Assembly: GCA_018433975.1 (NCBI GenBank)
Contig: JAHDQE010000021.1
Location: 1-34,454 of the forward strand
Direction of reading: 5' to 3'
DNA length: 34,454 bases
DNA from: Ornatilinea sp.
GTDB taxonomy: Bacteria > Chloroflexota > Anaerolineae > Anaerolineales > Anaerolineaceae
Each line of letters begins with the position of its first letter. Within the stretch, counting starts at the first letter, position 1. This document shows, in pieces, positions 9,459 through 17,196 of this stretch. The position numbers and the translations under genes were made by a program. The notes beneath the pieces are model-generated. The model saw only the letters and a program-made list of their open reading frames with translations, did no database searches and had not been told where the DNA came from.

Positions 9459-9490
9459 GAGGCGTCTCCTAAATTATAAGGAGACGCCTC
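9459..9490 (+). terminator. Stem-loop terminator after the two-component genes
   Basis: A perfect 12-bp inverted repeat: GAGGCGTCTCCT (9459-9470) and AGGAGACGCCTC (9479-9490) with an 8-nt AT loop. The following T-rich stretch is weak (ATCATTT), so termination efficiency is uncertain, but the position 29 nt after the stop codon fits. Confidence 0.7.
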
Positions 9491-9658
9491 ATCATTTAAG
9501 CTGATGCTGTTCACTAATATTTACTACAAAATGGGTAGCTTTTTTCAACTGAAATAACACCACGAGTTGAATACAAATTCCGATGTCCAAAATCATATTG
9601 AATCTTATACTGTAGGCATGAAATTCAATCAGAAGTAATTGATTTACTGGAGGATGAA

Positions 9659-10546
9659 ATGAAAAATACATTTTCTCAAAACTTAGCTACCAATCCAGTT
9701 ATTAAACAAACAAACACATCAGTACGAAATTGGATGTCAAGTCCTGTTATTTCTATCGATTCTTATACCCTGCTGACAGATGCCCGCCGTGTGATGAACA
9801 CGAATAACATCCGCTTTCTTCCGATTGTTGATGAAGGCAAATTAGTTGGGGTTGTCACCCGCCGGGATTTGTTACGCCATGATCCTTCGGCAATGATGAG
9901 ATCAAATTGGGAGCAATATGTTGGTATTGGTGGACAGACAATAAACCGCATCATGACAAAGAAAGTTGCCACGATCAAAGCCGATGCATCGCTTGCTCAA
10001 GCAGCACGTGTCATGCTCGAGAACAAGTTTGCCGGATTACCAGTTTTGGATACAAACCGGGAACTTGTTGGTGTGATCACCTCTTCGGATCTCTTCCGCT
10101 TCATTATCGAAAACGCAAATGAATTTAACGCAGCCATTGCCACAGCAAATCTGATGTCGAAAAATGTAGAAACCATTCCTTCATTCGCAAATTTGTTGGA
10201 AGCACACCGCATAATGGGTGTCAAACGTATCCGCGCCTTACCCATTGTGGATGACGGAAAACTGATTGGCATTGTCACCCGAACCGATTTATTGAGTGCC
10301 GACCCTTCATCCTTTGCGAGCAAACACCAACAGGAGGTTTCCCGCCGAATCGAGAGCACTCCTGTTCGCTACATCATGACCAGCAAGCCCATTACAATCT
10401 TTTCTGACACCCCCATCTCAGAAGCCGCCAAATTGATGCTGGATTATAAAATCCACAGTTTGCCCGTAATGGATCATGAAAATAAACTCGTTGGTGTCAT
10501 AACCGAAACGGATCTCTTCCGTATGATTCTTCAAATTTCTCTGTAA
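9659..10546 (+). CDS. Four-CBS-domain protein (two Bateman modules)
   Basis: A 295-residue protein made of four CBS motifs at about 22-78, 98-155, 165-222 and 240-295, each opening with a variant of V..(W/I)M(S/T)..., and carrying the strand LP(I/V)(V/M)D...LVGV(V/I)T..DL. There is no catalytic or DNA-binding domain attached. CBS pairs usually bind adenylates (AMP, ATP, NAD(H), SAM) and regulate a partner protein. A strong Shine-Dalgarno GGAGG (9649-9653) sits 5 nt before the ATG. The next genes, NuoE-like (46 nt downstream) and NuoF-like, seem to be in the same operon, which suggests that this protein senses energy or redox state for that NADH-oxidising module; this is inference. The 229 nt upstream contain the preceding terminator and a TATACT at 9606-9611 without a good -35. 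Confidence 0.92.
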   Translation: MKNTFSQNLATNPVIKQTNTSVRNWMSSPVISIDSYTLLTDARRVMNTNNIRFLPIVDEGKLVGVVTRRDLLRHDPSAMMRSNWEQYVGIGGQTINRIMTKKVATIKADASLAQAARVMLENKFAGLPVLDTNRELVGVITSSDLFRFIIENANEFNAAIATANLMSKNVETIPSFANLLEAHRIMGVKRIRALPIVDDGKLIGIVTRTDLLSADPSSFASKHQQEVSRRIESTPVRYIMTSKPITIFSDTPISEAAKLMLDYKIHSLPVMDHENKLVGVITETDLFRMILQISL

Positions 10547-10592
10547 ATATTCAACAAAACCACTGCTAATCCAGACAAAGAGGAACAAAACG

Positions 10593-11105
10593 ATGAAAAC
10601 CAAAATTGCTGAAAAGAATGCCCCTCCTTCAAATGATCGCCGCTGGAAAATTGTTGACGCCACAATGAAGAAGAACAATTATTCATCACGCGCATTAATT
10701 GAAACCCTCCATGCAGTACAGGATTCATTCGGGTTCATTGATAACGAAGCGCTGAAATACATATCGGATAGTCTGCATGTTTCCAACAGCAAAGCTTACG
10801 GCGTAACCACATTTTATAACTCCTTCTCTATGAAACCTGCCGGCGAACATGTGTTGCTATTGTGTACGGGAACAGCATGTTATGTCAAAGGGAATGACAA
10901 AATCCTGGATTTCATAAAAGAAGAATACGGATTGGAACCGGGAGATACAACTCCGGATAACAAACTGTCTCTGTTAACTGCTCGATGTGTTGGAGCATGT
11001 GGTCTGGCTCCCGTAGCAGTATTGGACGGAAATGTCGTTGGGAAATTATCTGTAGAAGAAATGATAGAACGGATTAAGGAGTGGGTTGAAAATGAACAAG
11101 ACTGA
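10593..11105 (+). CDS. NuoE/HndA-like [2Fe-2S] subunit of an NADH-oxidising complex
   Basis: A 170-residue thioredoxin-like ferredoxin of the complex I 24-kDa/NuoE family, also found as HndA/HydC in NAD-dependent or electron-bifurcating [FeFe]-hydrogenases and NAD-linked formate dehydrogenases. The helical N-terminal part (ALIETLHAVQDSFGFI) precedes the cluster domain with C91 and C96 (CTGTAC) and C132 and C136 (CVGAC), all four ligands being present. It passes electrons to or from the flavin subunit encoded next. The downstream gene begins within its last codons (14-nt overlap with the ATG chosen there), indicating translational coupling. An AGAGGAA ribosome binding site precedes the ATG. 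Hydrogenase, formate dehydrogenase or complex I membrane subunits are not found in the window. Confidence 0.93.
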   Translation: MKTKIAEKNAPPSNDRRWKIVDATMKKNNYSSRALIETLHAVQDSFGFIDNEALKYISDSLHVSNSKAYGVTTFYNSFSMKPAGEHVLLLCTGTACYVKGNDKILDFIKEEYGLEPGDTTPDNKLSLLTARCVGACGLAPVAVLDGNVVGKLSVEEMIERIKEWVENEQD

Positions 11106-12735
11106 ACTTGAGAATATTTATCTCGCAGAACACGAGAAACAAACACAATATCGATATCGGATCAATATTTGTGCCGGCACAGGCTGTATTTCTTCTAACA
11201 GTGAACTCATCCTTAAAGAATTAACCGATCAGGTTAAAGAACGTAACCTCCAGGACGCGGTTCTCGTAAAGAAAGTGGGCTGTATGGGATTATGCGCAGC
11301 AGGTCCCATTGTCAAGATTGAGCCTCAAGGGATCCTCTACAAAGGTGTTAAACCTGAAGATGCCACAGAAATACTGGATCACCTTGATACTGACCCAGTG
11401 GAAAGGCTGCTCATGGATACCAATATACCTTTTTTCAATCGCCAGAAAAAGAATGCATTGGAGAATTCCGGCAAGGTCAACCCGGAAAAAATTGAAGACT
11501 ATATTGCCCACAATGGATATAAGGCTTTGGTAAAAGCAATCACAACCATGACCCCAGAAAAAATAATTACCGAGGTAAAAGAAAGCGGTCTGCGCGGTCG
11601 GGGCGGTGGCGGTTTTCCCACTGGCACAAAATGGGGTCTGGTAGCAAAAGAGACCGCACCACAAAAATACGTGATTTGCAACGCTGATGAAGGTGACCCA
11701 GGCGCATTTATGGATCGCAGTGTTCTGGAATCCGACCCGCACGTTATTGTTGAAGGAATGGCAATTGCAGCATTTGCAGTGGGAGCAAGCGAAGGCTATG
11801 TTTATGTTCGGGCCGAATATCCTCTGGCAGTCAAACGCCTTCGTGCCGCGATAAAACAAGCTGAACGAATTGGTTTGCTTGGCGAGAATATCTGTGATAC
11901 CGGCTTTAGCTTTAATATCAAATTACGGTTAGGAGCTGGTGCTTTTGTCTGCGGTGAAGAAACTGCTCTTATCGCTTCCGCTGAAGGTGAAACCGGAAAC
12001 CCAAGGCCCCGCCCACCCTTCCCCGCACAATGTGGCTTATTTGGTTGCCCAACATTAATCAACAATGTTGAGACTTTCGCAAATGTGCCATCCATTATCC
12101 TGAACGGTGGAAAGTGGTTTGCCCAAACCGGTACGGAATCCAGCAAAGGGACCAAAGTATTTGCCTTGACTGGGAAAATACAACATACCGGTTTGATCGA
12201 AGTACCAATGGGAATCACCTTGCGTGAAATCGTTTATGATATCGGGGGCGGCGTACCGGATGGTCAGAAATTCAAAGCGATCCAAACCGGTGGACCTTCA
12301 GGAGGGTGCATTCCTGAAGAAATGTTGGATACACCTGTTGATTATGAGTCATTAAAATCTATTGGTTCAATGATGGGCTCCGGCGGCATGATCGTCATTG
12401 ACGATAACACAGACATGGTCAACATGGCAAAATTCTTTATCGAATTCACAATGGAAGAAAGTTGCGGAAAATGTGCCCCCTGCCGGATCGGCACCGCCCG
12501 GATTTATCAGTTGCTTACAAAATTTGTCAACAGAAAAGCTACCGAACAAGACCTCGCCGAGTTGGAAGACCTTTGTGAAATGGTGAAAGAAACCAGCTTA
12601 TGCGGTCTGGGTAAAACTGCCCCCAATCCTGTCTTAAGTGCCTTGAGATATTTCCGGAATGAGTTTACCGACAAAATCATCAAAGAAGAACCTATACCGG
12701 TCGAGTTTATGATCAAAGAAAAAGTTGCCGTTTAG
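11092..12735 (+). CDS. NuoF/HndC-like NADH-binding flavoprotein with N-terminal [2Fe-2S] domain
   Basis: A 547-residue flavin/NADH subunit. The N-terminal thioredoxin-like [2Fe-2S] domain (about 20-100) has C27, C32, C64 and C68. The 51-kDa core carries the FMN/NADH motifs GLRGRGGGGFPTGTKW (about 166) and CNADEGDPGAFMDRS (about 196), then a SLBB region, and the [4Fe-4S] ligands C458, C461, C464 (ESCGKCAPCRIGT) and C504. The order matches the HndC/HydB/HymB type, but the chain ends soon after, at FMIKEKVAV, without the two-[4Fe-4S] ferredoxin tail that many hydrogenase-linked homologs carry. I chose ATG 11092 because AAGGAG (11076-11081) lies 10 nt before it; an upstream TTG at 11086 is possible. 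It oxidises NADH (or reduces NAD+); the electron acceptor partner is not encoded nearby. Confidence 0.93.
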   Translation: MNKTELENIYLAEHEKQTQYRYRINICAGTGCISSNSELILKELTDQVKERNLQDAVLVKKVGCMGLCAAGPIVKIEPQGILYKGVKPEDATEILDHLDTDPVERLLMDTNIPFFNRQKKNALENSGKVNPEKIEDYIAHNGYKALVKAITTMTPEKIITEVKESGLRGRGGGGFPTGTKWGLVAKETAPQKYVICNADEGDPGAFMDRSVLESDPHVIVEGMAIAAFAVGASEGYVYVRAEYPLAVKRLRAAIKQAERIGLLGENICDTGFSFNIKLRLGAGAFVCGEETALIASAEGETGNPRPRPPFPAQCGLFGCPTLINNVETFANVPSIILNGGKWFAQTGTESSKGTKVFALTGKIQHTGLIEVPMGITLREIVYDIGGGVPDGQKFKAIQTGGPSGGCIPEEMLDTPVDYESLKSIGSMMGSGGMIVIDDNTDMVNMAKFFIEFTMEESCGKCAPCRIGTARIYQLLTKFVNRKATEQDLAELEDLCEMVKETSLCGLGKTAPNPVLSALRYFRNEFTDKIIKEEPIPVEFMIKEKVAV

Positions 12736-12760
12736 TTTATTCCCAAAAATCAGATTCATC

Positions 12761-12792
12761 GAGGTTGCTCTCTTGTTGAGCAGCCTCTTTCA
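12761..12792 (+). terminator. Terminator of the cbs-nuoE-nuoF operon
   Basis: A 10-bp stem, GAGGTTGCTC (12761-12770) with GAGCAGCCTC (12778-12787), one G-T pair, 7-nt loop, then TTTCATTT. It lies 25 nt after the stop codon of the flavoprotein gene. Confidence 0.75.
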
Positions 12793-13722
12793 TTTCCACT
12801 ATGTAGTTTGATCTTGCTTCAATCCAAAATAGAGGGAAACATAGAACAAAAGCGGCGTTATTGCACTGCTGCTTCGGTAACAACATGAACCTGGTGAAAA
12901 ATAAACCACGGATAATCCTGCCTTCCTGGCTGAGCAGACAAGCACCTTACTTGACAGGACTTTCCGTTTTACAGCCCATTGTATTTGTTCATGGTTGGAA
13001 AGTAAACATATCCATTAATGATTTGAATGGATTCTTTGAACATAGAGGAGGAAATATGATACCGGCTTCTTCTTTGAGACCCAAAGAACTCTCCGTAAAT
13101 ACATTCAATTTCTTTGCTGCAAGATAGAGGGATGATGTTGTAGATCGGCTGCTTACGAATAATAAACACACTGGGACACACTATAAAGAAAGCAACCATC
13201 AAGGCATTATTCCTATGAGCCAGCTCTGAAGAGTTCTCCCCACCAAAGTCATGGAGTTTAAGAAACCCTGCAGGGATGCAAAGCGACTGGCCCTTTGTGG
13301 GCTGCTTTCTCAGCCAATCGGCAAACTAGCCGCTAGATGCTCCAGAGGGGCGTGGAATGAACTCCGCCCGGCGGCAACAAAATGAAGCAGTCATAAAGCC
13401 TTTAAACCGTTAACCTGCTGCCCACAGCCTGTTCTTTATAGCAATATGGACAGGTAATCCAACAGAATTTCTCTTTTAATAATTTAGCCAAATGATTGCA
13501 AAATTGTGGTTTGGAAAGTTCATCCAGTGATGGTAAAGAACTTTCGGTGAACACCTTACTTCGGAATATCGTGGAGCAGTATCCCAAATCAGTTTGTTGA
13601 AAAGAAATCAGCTCTGTGGCAGATAATTGCGAATCCACAACATCACAGCCACTATCTACTGCCTGTAGGTCGGATATATGTAACCTGCCACCTTCTCAAA
13701 ACGTCATGGTATTAAAAGCTCA
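12793..13722. other. Long stretch without an intact gene, with gene relics
   Basis: Between the operon terminator and the adhE terminator no open frame looks like an intact gene. Two blocks of 21 nt (13082-13102 and 13534-13554) share 16 bases, and all five differences fall at third codon positions: read on the minus strand both encode VFTESSL, on the plus strand both encode KELSVNT. On the minus strand the second block lies in a frame open from about 13690 to 13402 that continues with LDELSKPQFCNHLAKLLKEK and a Cys-rich end (CWITCPYC); the first lies in a shorter, broken frame. I do not recognise the family. This suggests two decayed copies of one gene. A candidate structured RNA lies between them. 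Confidence 0.4.
13231..13374 (+). ncRNA. Candidate structured RNA, unknown family
   Basis: Nested inverted repeats form a closed structure. The closing helix is GAGTTC (13231-13236) with GAACTC (13359-13364), then a 3x3 internal loop, then CCAC (13240-13243) with GTGG (13352-13355). Inside lie AAAGC (13280-13284) with GCTTT (13304-13308) enclosing GCCC/GGGC (13290-13293, 13299-13302), and CGGC/GCCG (13319-13322, 13329-13332). A GC-rich hairpin CCGCC-C-GGCGG (13364-13374) borders it. The segment GGGATGCAAAGC (13273-13284) resembles the conserved joining block of class I cyclic-di-GMP (GEMM) riboswitches, but the GNRA-capped P2 helix expected before it is not visible, and no gene follows on the plus strand. 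The strand is uncertain. It may be a degenerate riboswitch or a different RNA. Confidence 0.3.
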
Positions 13723-13753
13723 GGGGCCATCCCAAAGATATTGGGATGGCCCC
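13723..13753 (-). terminator. Terminator of adhE
   Basis: A perfect 13-bp inverted repeat, GGGGCCATCCCAA (13723-13735) and TTGGGATGGCCCC (13741-13753), with a 5-nt loop. On the minus strand it lies 35 nt after the adhE stop and is followed by TGAGCTTTTAATA, a modest T-run. Confidence 0.85.
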
Positions 13754-13788
13754 ATCTCGCTTAAGGAGACTTCTAAAGTGGTCTAACT

Positions 13789-16455
13789 TTACTCGCCGTA
13801 GTAAGCTTTCTTATAAATCTCTTTAATTTCAGAGATAAGCGGATACCTCGGGTTCGCGCCGGTGCATTGATCATCAAACGCCTGCTCGGATAACCAATCC
13901 AATTTTTCGAGGAAGGTTTTTTCATCTACACCAAAAGCTTTGATGCTGGACGGGATGTTCAAAGTCTGCTTCAATTCTTCAATCGCATTGATGAGGTTGC
14001 TCACTTTATCATCATCCGTTTTTCCACCCAGCCCAAGATAATCCGCAATTCGTGCATAGCGTGCTTTTGCCGTCGGGTATTCATACTGCGGGAAAGCAGT
14101 CTGTTTGGTCGGCACATCGGTAGCATTGAAACGGATAACTTCGTCGATCAACAATGCATTAGCCGTTCCATGAGGAACATGGAAAGCTGCGCCTAATTTG
14201 TGCGCCATAGAATGGCAAATACCTAAAAACGCATTAGCAAACGCCATACCTGCCATACAGGCTGCATCATGCACTTTCTCTCTGGCGTGGAAATCCTCGG
14301 TCCCATTCGCATACGCAGCCGGCAGATACTTGAACAATATGCGCAGGCTCTCTAGCGCAATACCGTTGGTGTAATCTGTTGAAAGTACAGATACAAATGC
14401 TTCAATACTGTGAGTGATGGCATCAATACCCGATGCTGCCGTCAAGCCCTTGGGCATGGACATCACCAGTTCGGAATCCACAATAGCCATATTGGGAGTC
14501 AGCGCGTAATCCGCAATGGGATATTTCTGACCGGTACGATCATCCGTAACAACCGAGAAAGGCGTAACTTCGGAACCTGTTCCGGAAGTGGTAGGAATAG
14601 CGACCATAATCGCCTTTTTTCCCATATTCGGGAACTCATAAATCCTTTTCCGAATATCCATAAAGCGCAATGCCAGGCCTTCAAATTTGACATCGGGATG
14701 TTCATAAAGCAACCACATGATCTTTGCAGCATCCATTGGCGAACCACCTCCCAGACCAATGATCACATCCGGTTTGAAGGCACGCATGATATCCAACCCT
14801 TCATAAATGGTTGTAAGTGTAGGATCCGGTTTTACCTGGTGGAAGCATTCGCAGTCAATTCCCAGCGGTTCAAGGAAACGGGTTACTTTTTCTACGTACC
14901 CCAAATTGAACAACATTTCATCCGTAACAATAAAAGCACGCTTTTTTCCCTTTAGGTCCTGCAGAGCTACCGGCAGACAACCATATTTGTGATAAATTTT
15001 TGGCGGTACTCTGAACCAAAGCATATTGTCACGTCTCTCAGCAACCGTTTTCATATTGATCAAATGTTTCACTCCCACGTTTTCGCTTACGGAATTACCG
15101 CCCCAGCTTCCACACCCCAAAGTCAAAGATGGAGCCAGTTTGAAATTATAGATATCGCCAATCGCACCCTGTGAAGAGGGCATGTTGATCAATACACGTC
15201 CTGTTTTGACAATACTTCCATAGGTCTTTATCCGACCTTCGTTGAGTTTATTGGTATATAAAACAGACGTATGCCCTATTCCACCAATTTTCACAAGTTT
15301 ATAAGCAATTTCAACGCCATCATCAAATGAGTCACATTTGTACATTGCCAGACTCGGCGAAAGTTTCTCCAATGCAAAAGGCTCGCTGGCGGATACTTCT
15401 GTAACTTCTCCAATTAATACCTTGGTCTTTGGGTCCACTTCGAAACCTGCAATCCGGGCAACTTTATAAGCCGGCTGACCAACAATCTCCGGATTTACTG
15501 TACCCCGTACAGGATCAATAATCACTTTGCGAAGCTGATCTTTCTGTTCCTCATTCAAGAATAAAGCACCCCGAAGTTCCAATTCTTCTTTTACTGTCTT
15601 GTAAATATCTTTGTGTGCAATAATGGCCTGCTCGGAAGCGCAAACCACACCATTATCAAATGTTTTACTCATTAGAATAGAACTTACAGCCATCTTAATG
15701 TCAGCCGTTTCGTCAATCAAAGCGGGGGTATTCCCTGCACCTACTCCAATTGCCGGCTTTCCGGAAGAATAAGCCGCTTTAACCATACCGGGCCCACCGG
15801 TCGCAAGAATCAAATTGATATCCTTATGCCTCATCAACATACTGGAAAGCTCAAGCGTTGGTTCGGAAATCCAGCCAATAATATTTTCCGGAGCACCGGC
15901 CTTTACAGCAGCGTCTCTGATCAAACGAGCTGCTTGCACAGTACATTTTTTAGCGCGGGGATGTGGTGCAAAAATAATCCCGTTTCCGGTTTTTAACGCA
16001 ATCAGCGCCTTGAAAATTGCTGTTGAAGTTGGGTTTGTCGTTGGAATAATACCGCAAAGCACACCGATGGGCTCCGCAATGGTGATGGTTCCAAAGGAAG
16101 GATCCGTTTCAATAATCCCAATTGTTTTGGAATCTTTATACTGATTGAAAATATATTCCGATGCAAAATGGTTTTTGATAACTTTGTCTTCTACAATACC
16201 CATCCCCGTTTCTTCAACGGCAGCCTTTGCCAGACTGATCCGTTCCGAGTTTGCAGCGATTGAAGCCTGGCGAAAAATTTCATCAATTTGTTCTTGTGTA
16301 TAAAAAGAATAGGCAGCCTGCGCTTCTTTGACACGTGCAATTACTTCTTCTAATTCTTCAGGGGTCCTCGCCCCATCGTCTACTGCGTATGCCTTTTCCA
16401 ACGCTTCTGCCTTTTCAGCTTTATTTTTCTTTGTTACAGTTTCAGTTTTTGCCAT
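13789..16455 (-). CDS. adhE: Bifunctional acetaldehyde/alcohol dehydrogenase
   Basis: An 888-residue AdhE that reduces acetyl-CoA to acetaldehyde and then ethanol, using two NADH; it regenerates NAD+ in fermentation and assembles into spirosomes in known homologs. The N-terminal CoA-acylating aldehyde dehydrogenase half (to about 460) contains the EPIGVLCGIIPTTNPTSTAI block and the nucleophile C272 in NGVVCASEQ. The C-terminal iron-dependent alcohol dehydrogenase half has GLGGGSPMDAAK, TTSGTGSEVTPF and the metal-binding stretch GICHSMAHKLG...HVPHG (about 743-762). The start is the ATG at 16455, with AAGGAG (16462-16467 on the minus strand) six nt upstream; an in-frame ATG at 16512 would place the start within the Rex operator and has no ribosome binding site. 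It is monocistronic, ending at a strong stem-loop. Confidence 0.97.
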   Translation of the reverse strand: MAKTETVTKKNKAEKAEALEKAYAVDDGARTPEELEEVIARVKEAQAAYSFYTQEQIDEIFRQASIAANSERISLAKAAVEETGMGIVEDKVIKNHFASEYIFNQYKDSKTIGIIETDPSFGTITIAEPIGVLCGIIPTTNPTSTAIFKALIALKTGNGIIFAPHPRAKKCTVQAARLIRDAAVKAGAPENIIGWISEPTLELSSMLMRHKDINLILATGGPGMVKAAYSSGKPAIGVGAGNTPALIDETADIKMAVSSILMSKTFDNGVVCASEQAIIAHKDIYKTVKEELELRGALFLNEEQKDQLRKVIIDPVRGTVNPEIVGQPAYKVARIAGFEVDPKTKVLIGEVTEVSASEPFALEKLSPSLAMYKCDSFDDGVEIAYKLVKIGGIGHTSVLYTNKLNEGRIKTYGSIVKTGRVLINMPSSQGAIGDIYNFKLAPSLTLGCGSWGGNSVSENVGVKHLINMKTVAERRDNMLWFRVPPKIYHKYGCLPVALQDLKGKKRAFIVTDEMLFNLGYVEKVTRFLEPLGIDCECFHQVKPDPTLTTIYEGLDIMRAFKPDVIIGLGGGSPMDAAKIMWLLYEHPDVKFEGLALRFMDIRKRIYEFPNMGKKAIMVAIPTTSGTGSEVTPFSVVTDDRTGQKYPIADYALTPNMAIVDSELVMSMPKGLTAASGIDAITHSIEAFVSVLSTDYTNGIALESLRILFKYLPAAYANGTEDFHAREKVHDAACMAGMAFANAFLGICHSMAHKLGAAFHVPHGTANALLIDEVIRFNATDVPTKQTAFPQYEYPTAKARYARIADYLGLGGKTDDDKVSNLINAIEELKQTLNIPSSIKAFGVDEKTFLEKLDWLSEQAFDDQCTGANPRYPLISEIKEIYKKAYYGE

Positions 16456-16496
16456 GACGATCTCCTTAACTCTAATTTGGTGAACACGAATAATAT

Positions 16497-16514
16497 TTGT
16501 GAAATTTTGCACAA
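16497..16514 (-). promoter_or_regulatory. Rex (redox repressor) operator before adhE
   Basis: TTGTGAAATTTTGCACAA is an 18-bp near-palindrome that matches the Rex consensus TTGTGAAnnnnTTCACAA at 13 of 14 fixed positions. It lies 41 nt before the adhE ATG, around the expected promoter/leader. Rex leaves its operators when NADH/NAD+ rises, and adhE is a classic Rex target in anaerobes. A rex gene is not in the window. Confidence 0.85.
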
Positions 16515-16633
16515 TTCGAATTTAAAAAAATTATTCTTTGTTACAACAGCAAGTATAACGAGCTTTCCCCTAACTTCCCTCCCAAAGAGTGTCTGGCTTT
16601 CATAGTCAATAAGGATGAATTAACCAAAGGAAT

Positions 16634-16655
16634 AACTCAACATAAATATTGAGTT
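16634..16655. promoter_or_regulatory. Palindrome between adhE and panD, possible operator
   Basis: AACTCAA (16634-16640) and TTGAGTT (16649-16655) form a perfect 7-bp dyad with an 8-nt AT spacer. No T-run follows on either side, so it is more like a protein-binding site than a terminator. The binding factor is unknown. Confidence 0.35.
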
Positions 16656-16721
16656 TCAAATCAAGATATACTCTACCTCTAATTAGCCGGAAAGAACATC
16701 AATAAATTCTTAATTGATTGT

Positions 16722-16727
16722 TATAAT
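16722..16727 (+). promoter_or_regulatory. Putative -10 box for panD-proBA
   Basis: A consensus TATAAT lies 44 nt before the panD ATG in AT-rich DNA. No good -35 is seen at 16-18 nt spacing (TCAATA at 16699-16704), so the promoter assignment rests on the -10 alone. Confidence 0.4.
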
Positions 16728-16771
16728 TACGGGTAGTAAAAATTCTTACATCGACAGAATCAGGTATTTAC

Positions 16772-17119
16772 ATGTTCAAAAAAATGCTTATCGGGAAAAT
16801 TCATAGAGCCACCGTTACAGGCAGCGATCTAAATTACGTTGGTTCAATTACCATTGACCAACAGCTTATGGACTCGGCAAAAATTGATATTTGGGAACAG
16901 GTCCAGGTTGTAAATTTAAATAATGGCGCACGGTTTGAGACATACGTTATAGCCGGTGAATCGGGCAAGGGAGAAATTCAGCTCAATGGTGCTGCAGCCA
17001 GGCTTGCTCAATCAGGTGATAAGGTCATCATCATGTCCTTCGGATGGCTCACCCCAGAAGAAATTTCTACCCTGGAGCCAAAAATCGTGCATGTGGATGA
17101 GAAAAACCATATTCTTTAA
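16772..17119 (+). CDS. panD: Aspartate 1-decarboxylase (pyruvoyl enzyme)
   Basis: A 115-residue proenzyme that decarboxylates L-aspartate to beta-alanine for pantothenate and coenzyme A. It is cleaved between G24 and S25 (YVGSITID) to give the pyruvoyl cofactor. Other active-site residues are in place: K9, W/Y region, R54, T57 and Y58 (GARFETYVI), and NGAAARL. The length is usual for the family. panB and panC are not in the window. It precedes proB by 77 nt with no terminator between them, so co-transcription is possible. Divergent from adhE. Confidence 0.96.
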   Translation: MFKKMLIGKIHRATVTGSDLNYVGSITIDQQLMDSAKIDIWEQVQVVNLNNGARFETYVIAGESGKGEIQLNGAAARLAQSGDKVIIMSFGWLTPEEISTLEPKIVHVDEKNHIL

Positions 17120-17196
17120 ATGCTGAACCCCTTCCGCGATTTTACTCAAAAACATTTTTAGAAAGCATAATCCTGACATACTATGGGGATCATTCA

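Larger units (their letters stand above)
16456..16771. other. Divergent intergenic region between adhE and panD
   Basis: These 316 nt carry the regulatory signals of two divergent genes: the Rex operator next to adhE, a 22-nt palindrome in the middle and a TATAAT before panD, each listed separately. No open frame of interest and no further repeat were seen. Confidence 0.7.

Noticed and set aside
9459..9490. Terminal inverted repeat of a mobile element
   Set aside because: The 12-bp repeat is a compact hairpin after a gene end with no transposase or second copy in the window; a terminator explains it better.
11086..11091. TTG start for the NuoF-like gene
   Set aside because: It is only 4 nt from AAGGAG, too close, while ATG 11092 is 10 nt away and conventional.
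12861..13127. 88-codon plus-strand frame as a real gene
   Set aside because: No Shine-Dalgarno, no recognisable domain and a stop right after the duplicated block; the region looks decayed.
13231..13374. Firm call of a cyclic-di-GMP class I riboswitch
   Set aside because: Only the GGGAYGCAAAGC block matches; the P2 tetraloop hairpin and a downstream target gene are missing, so it is kept as an unknown structured RNA.
16456..16512. N-terminal extension of AdhE by 19 residues from an ATG at 16512
   Set aside because: It has no ribosome binding site, overlaps the Rex operator and codes for residues not typical of AdhE; the ATG at 16455 has AAGGAG at good distance.
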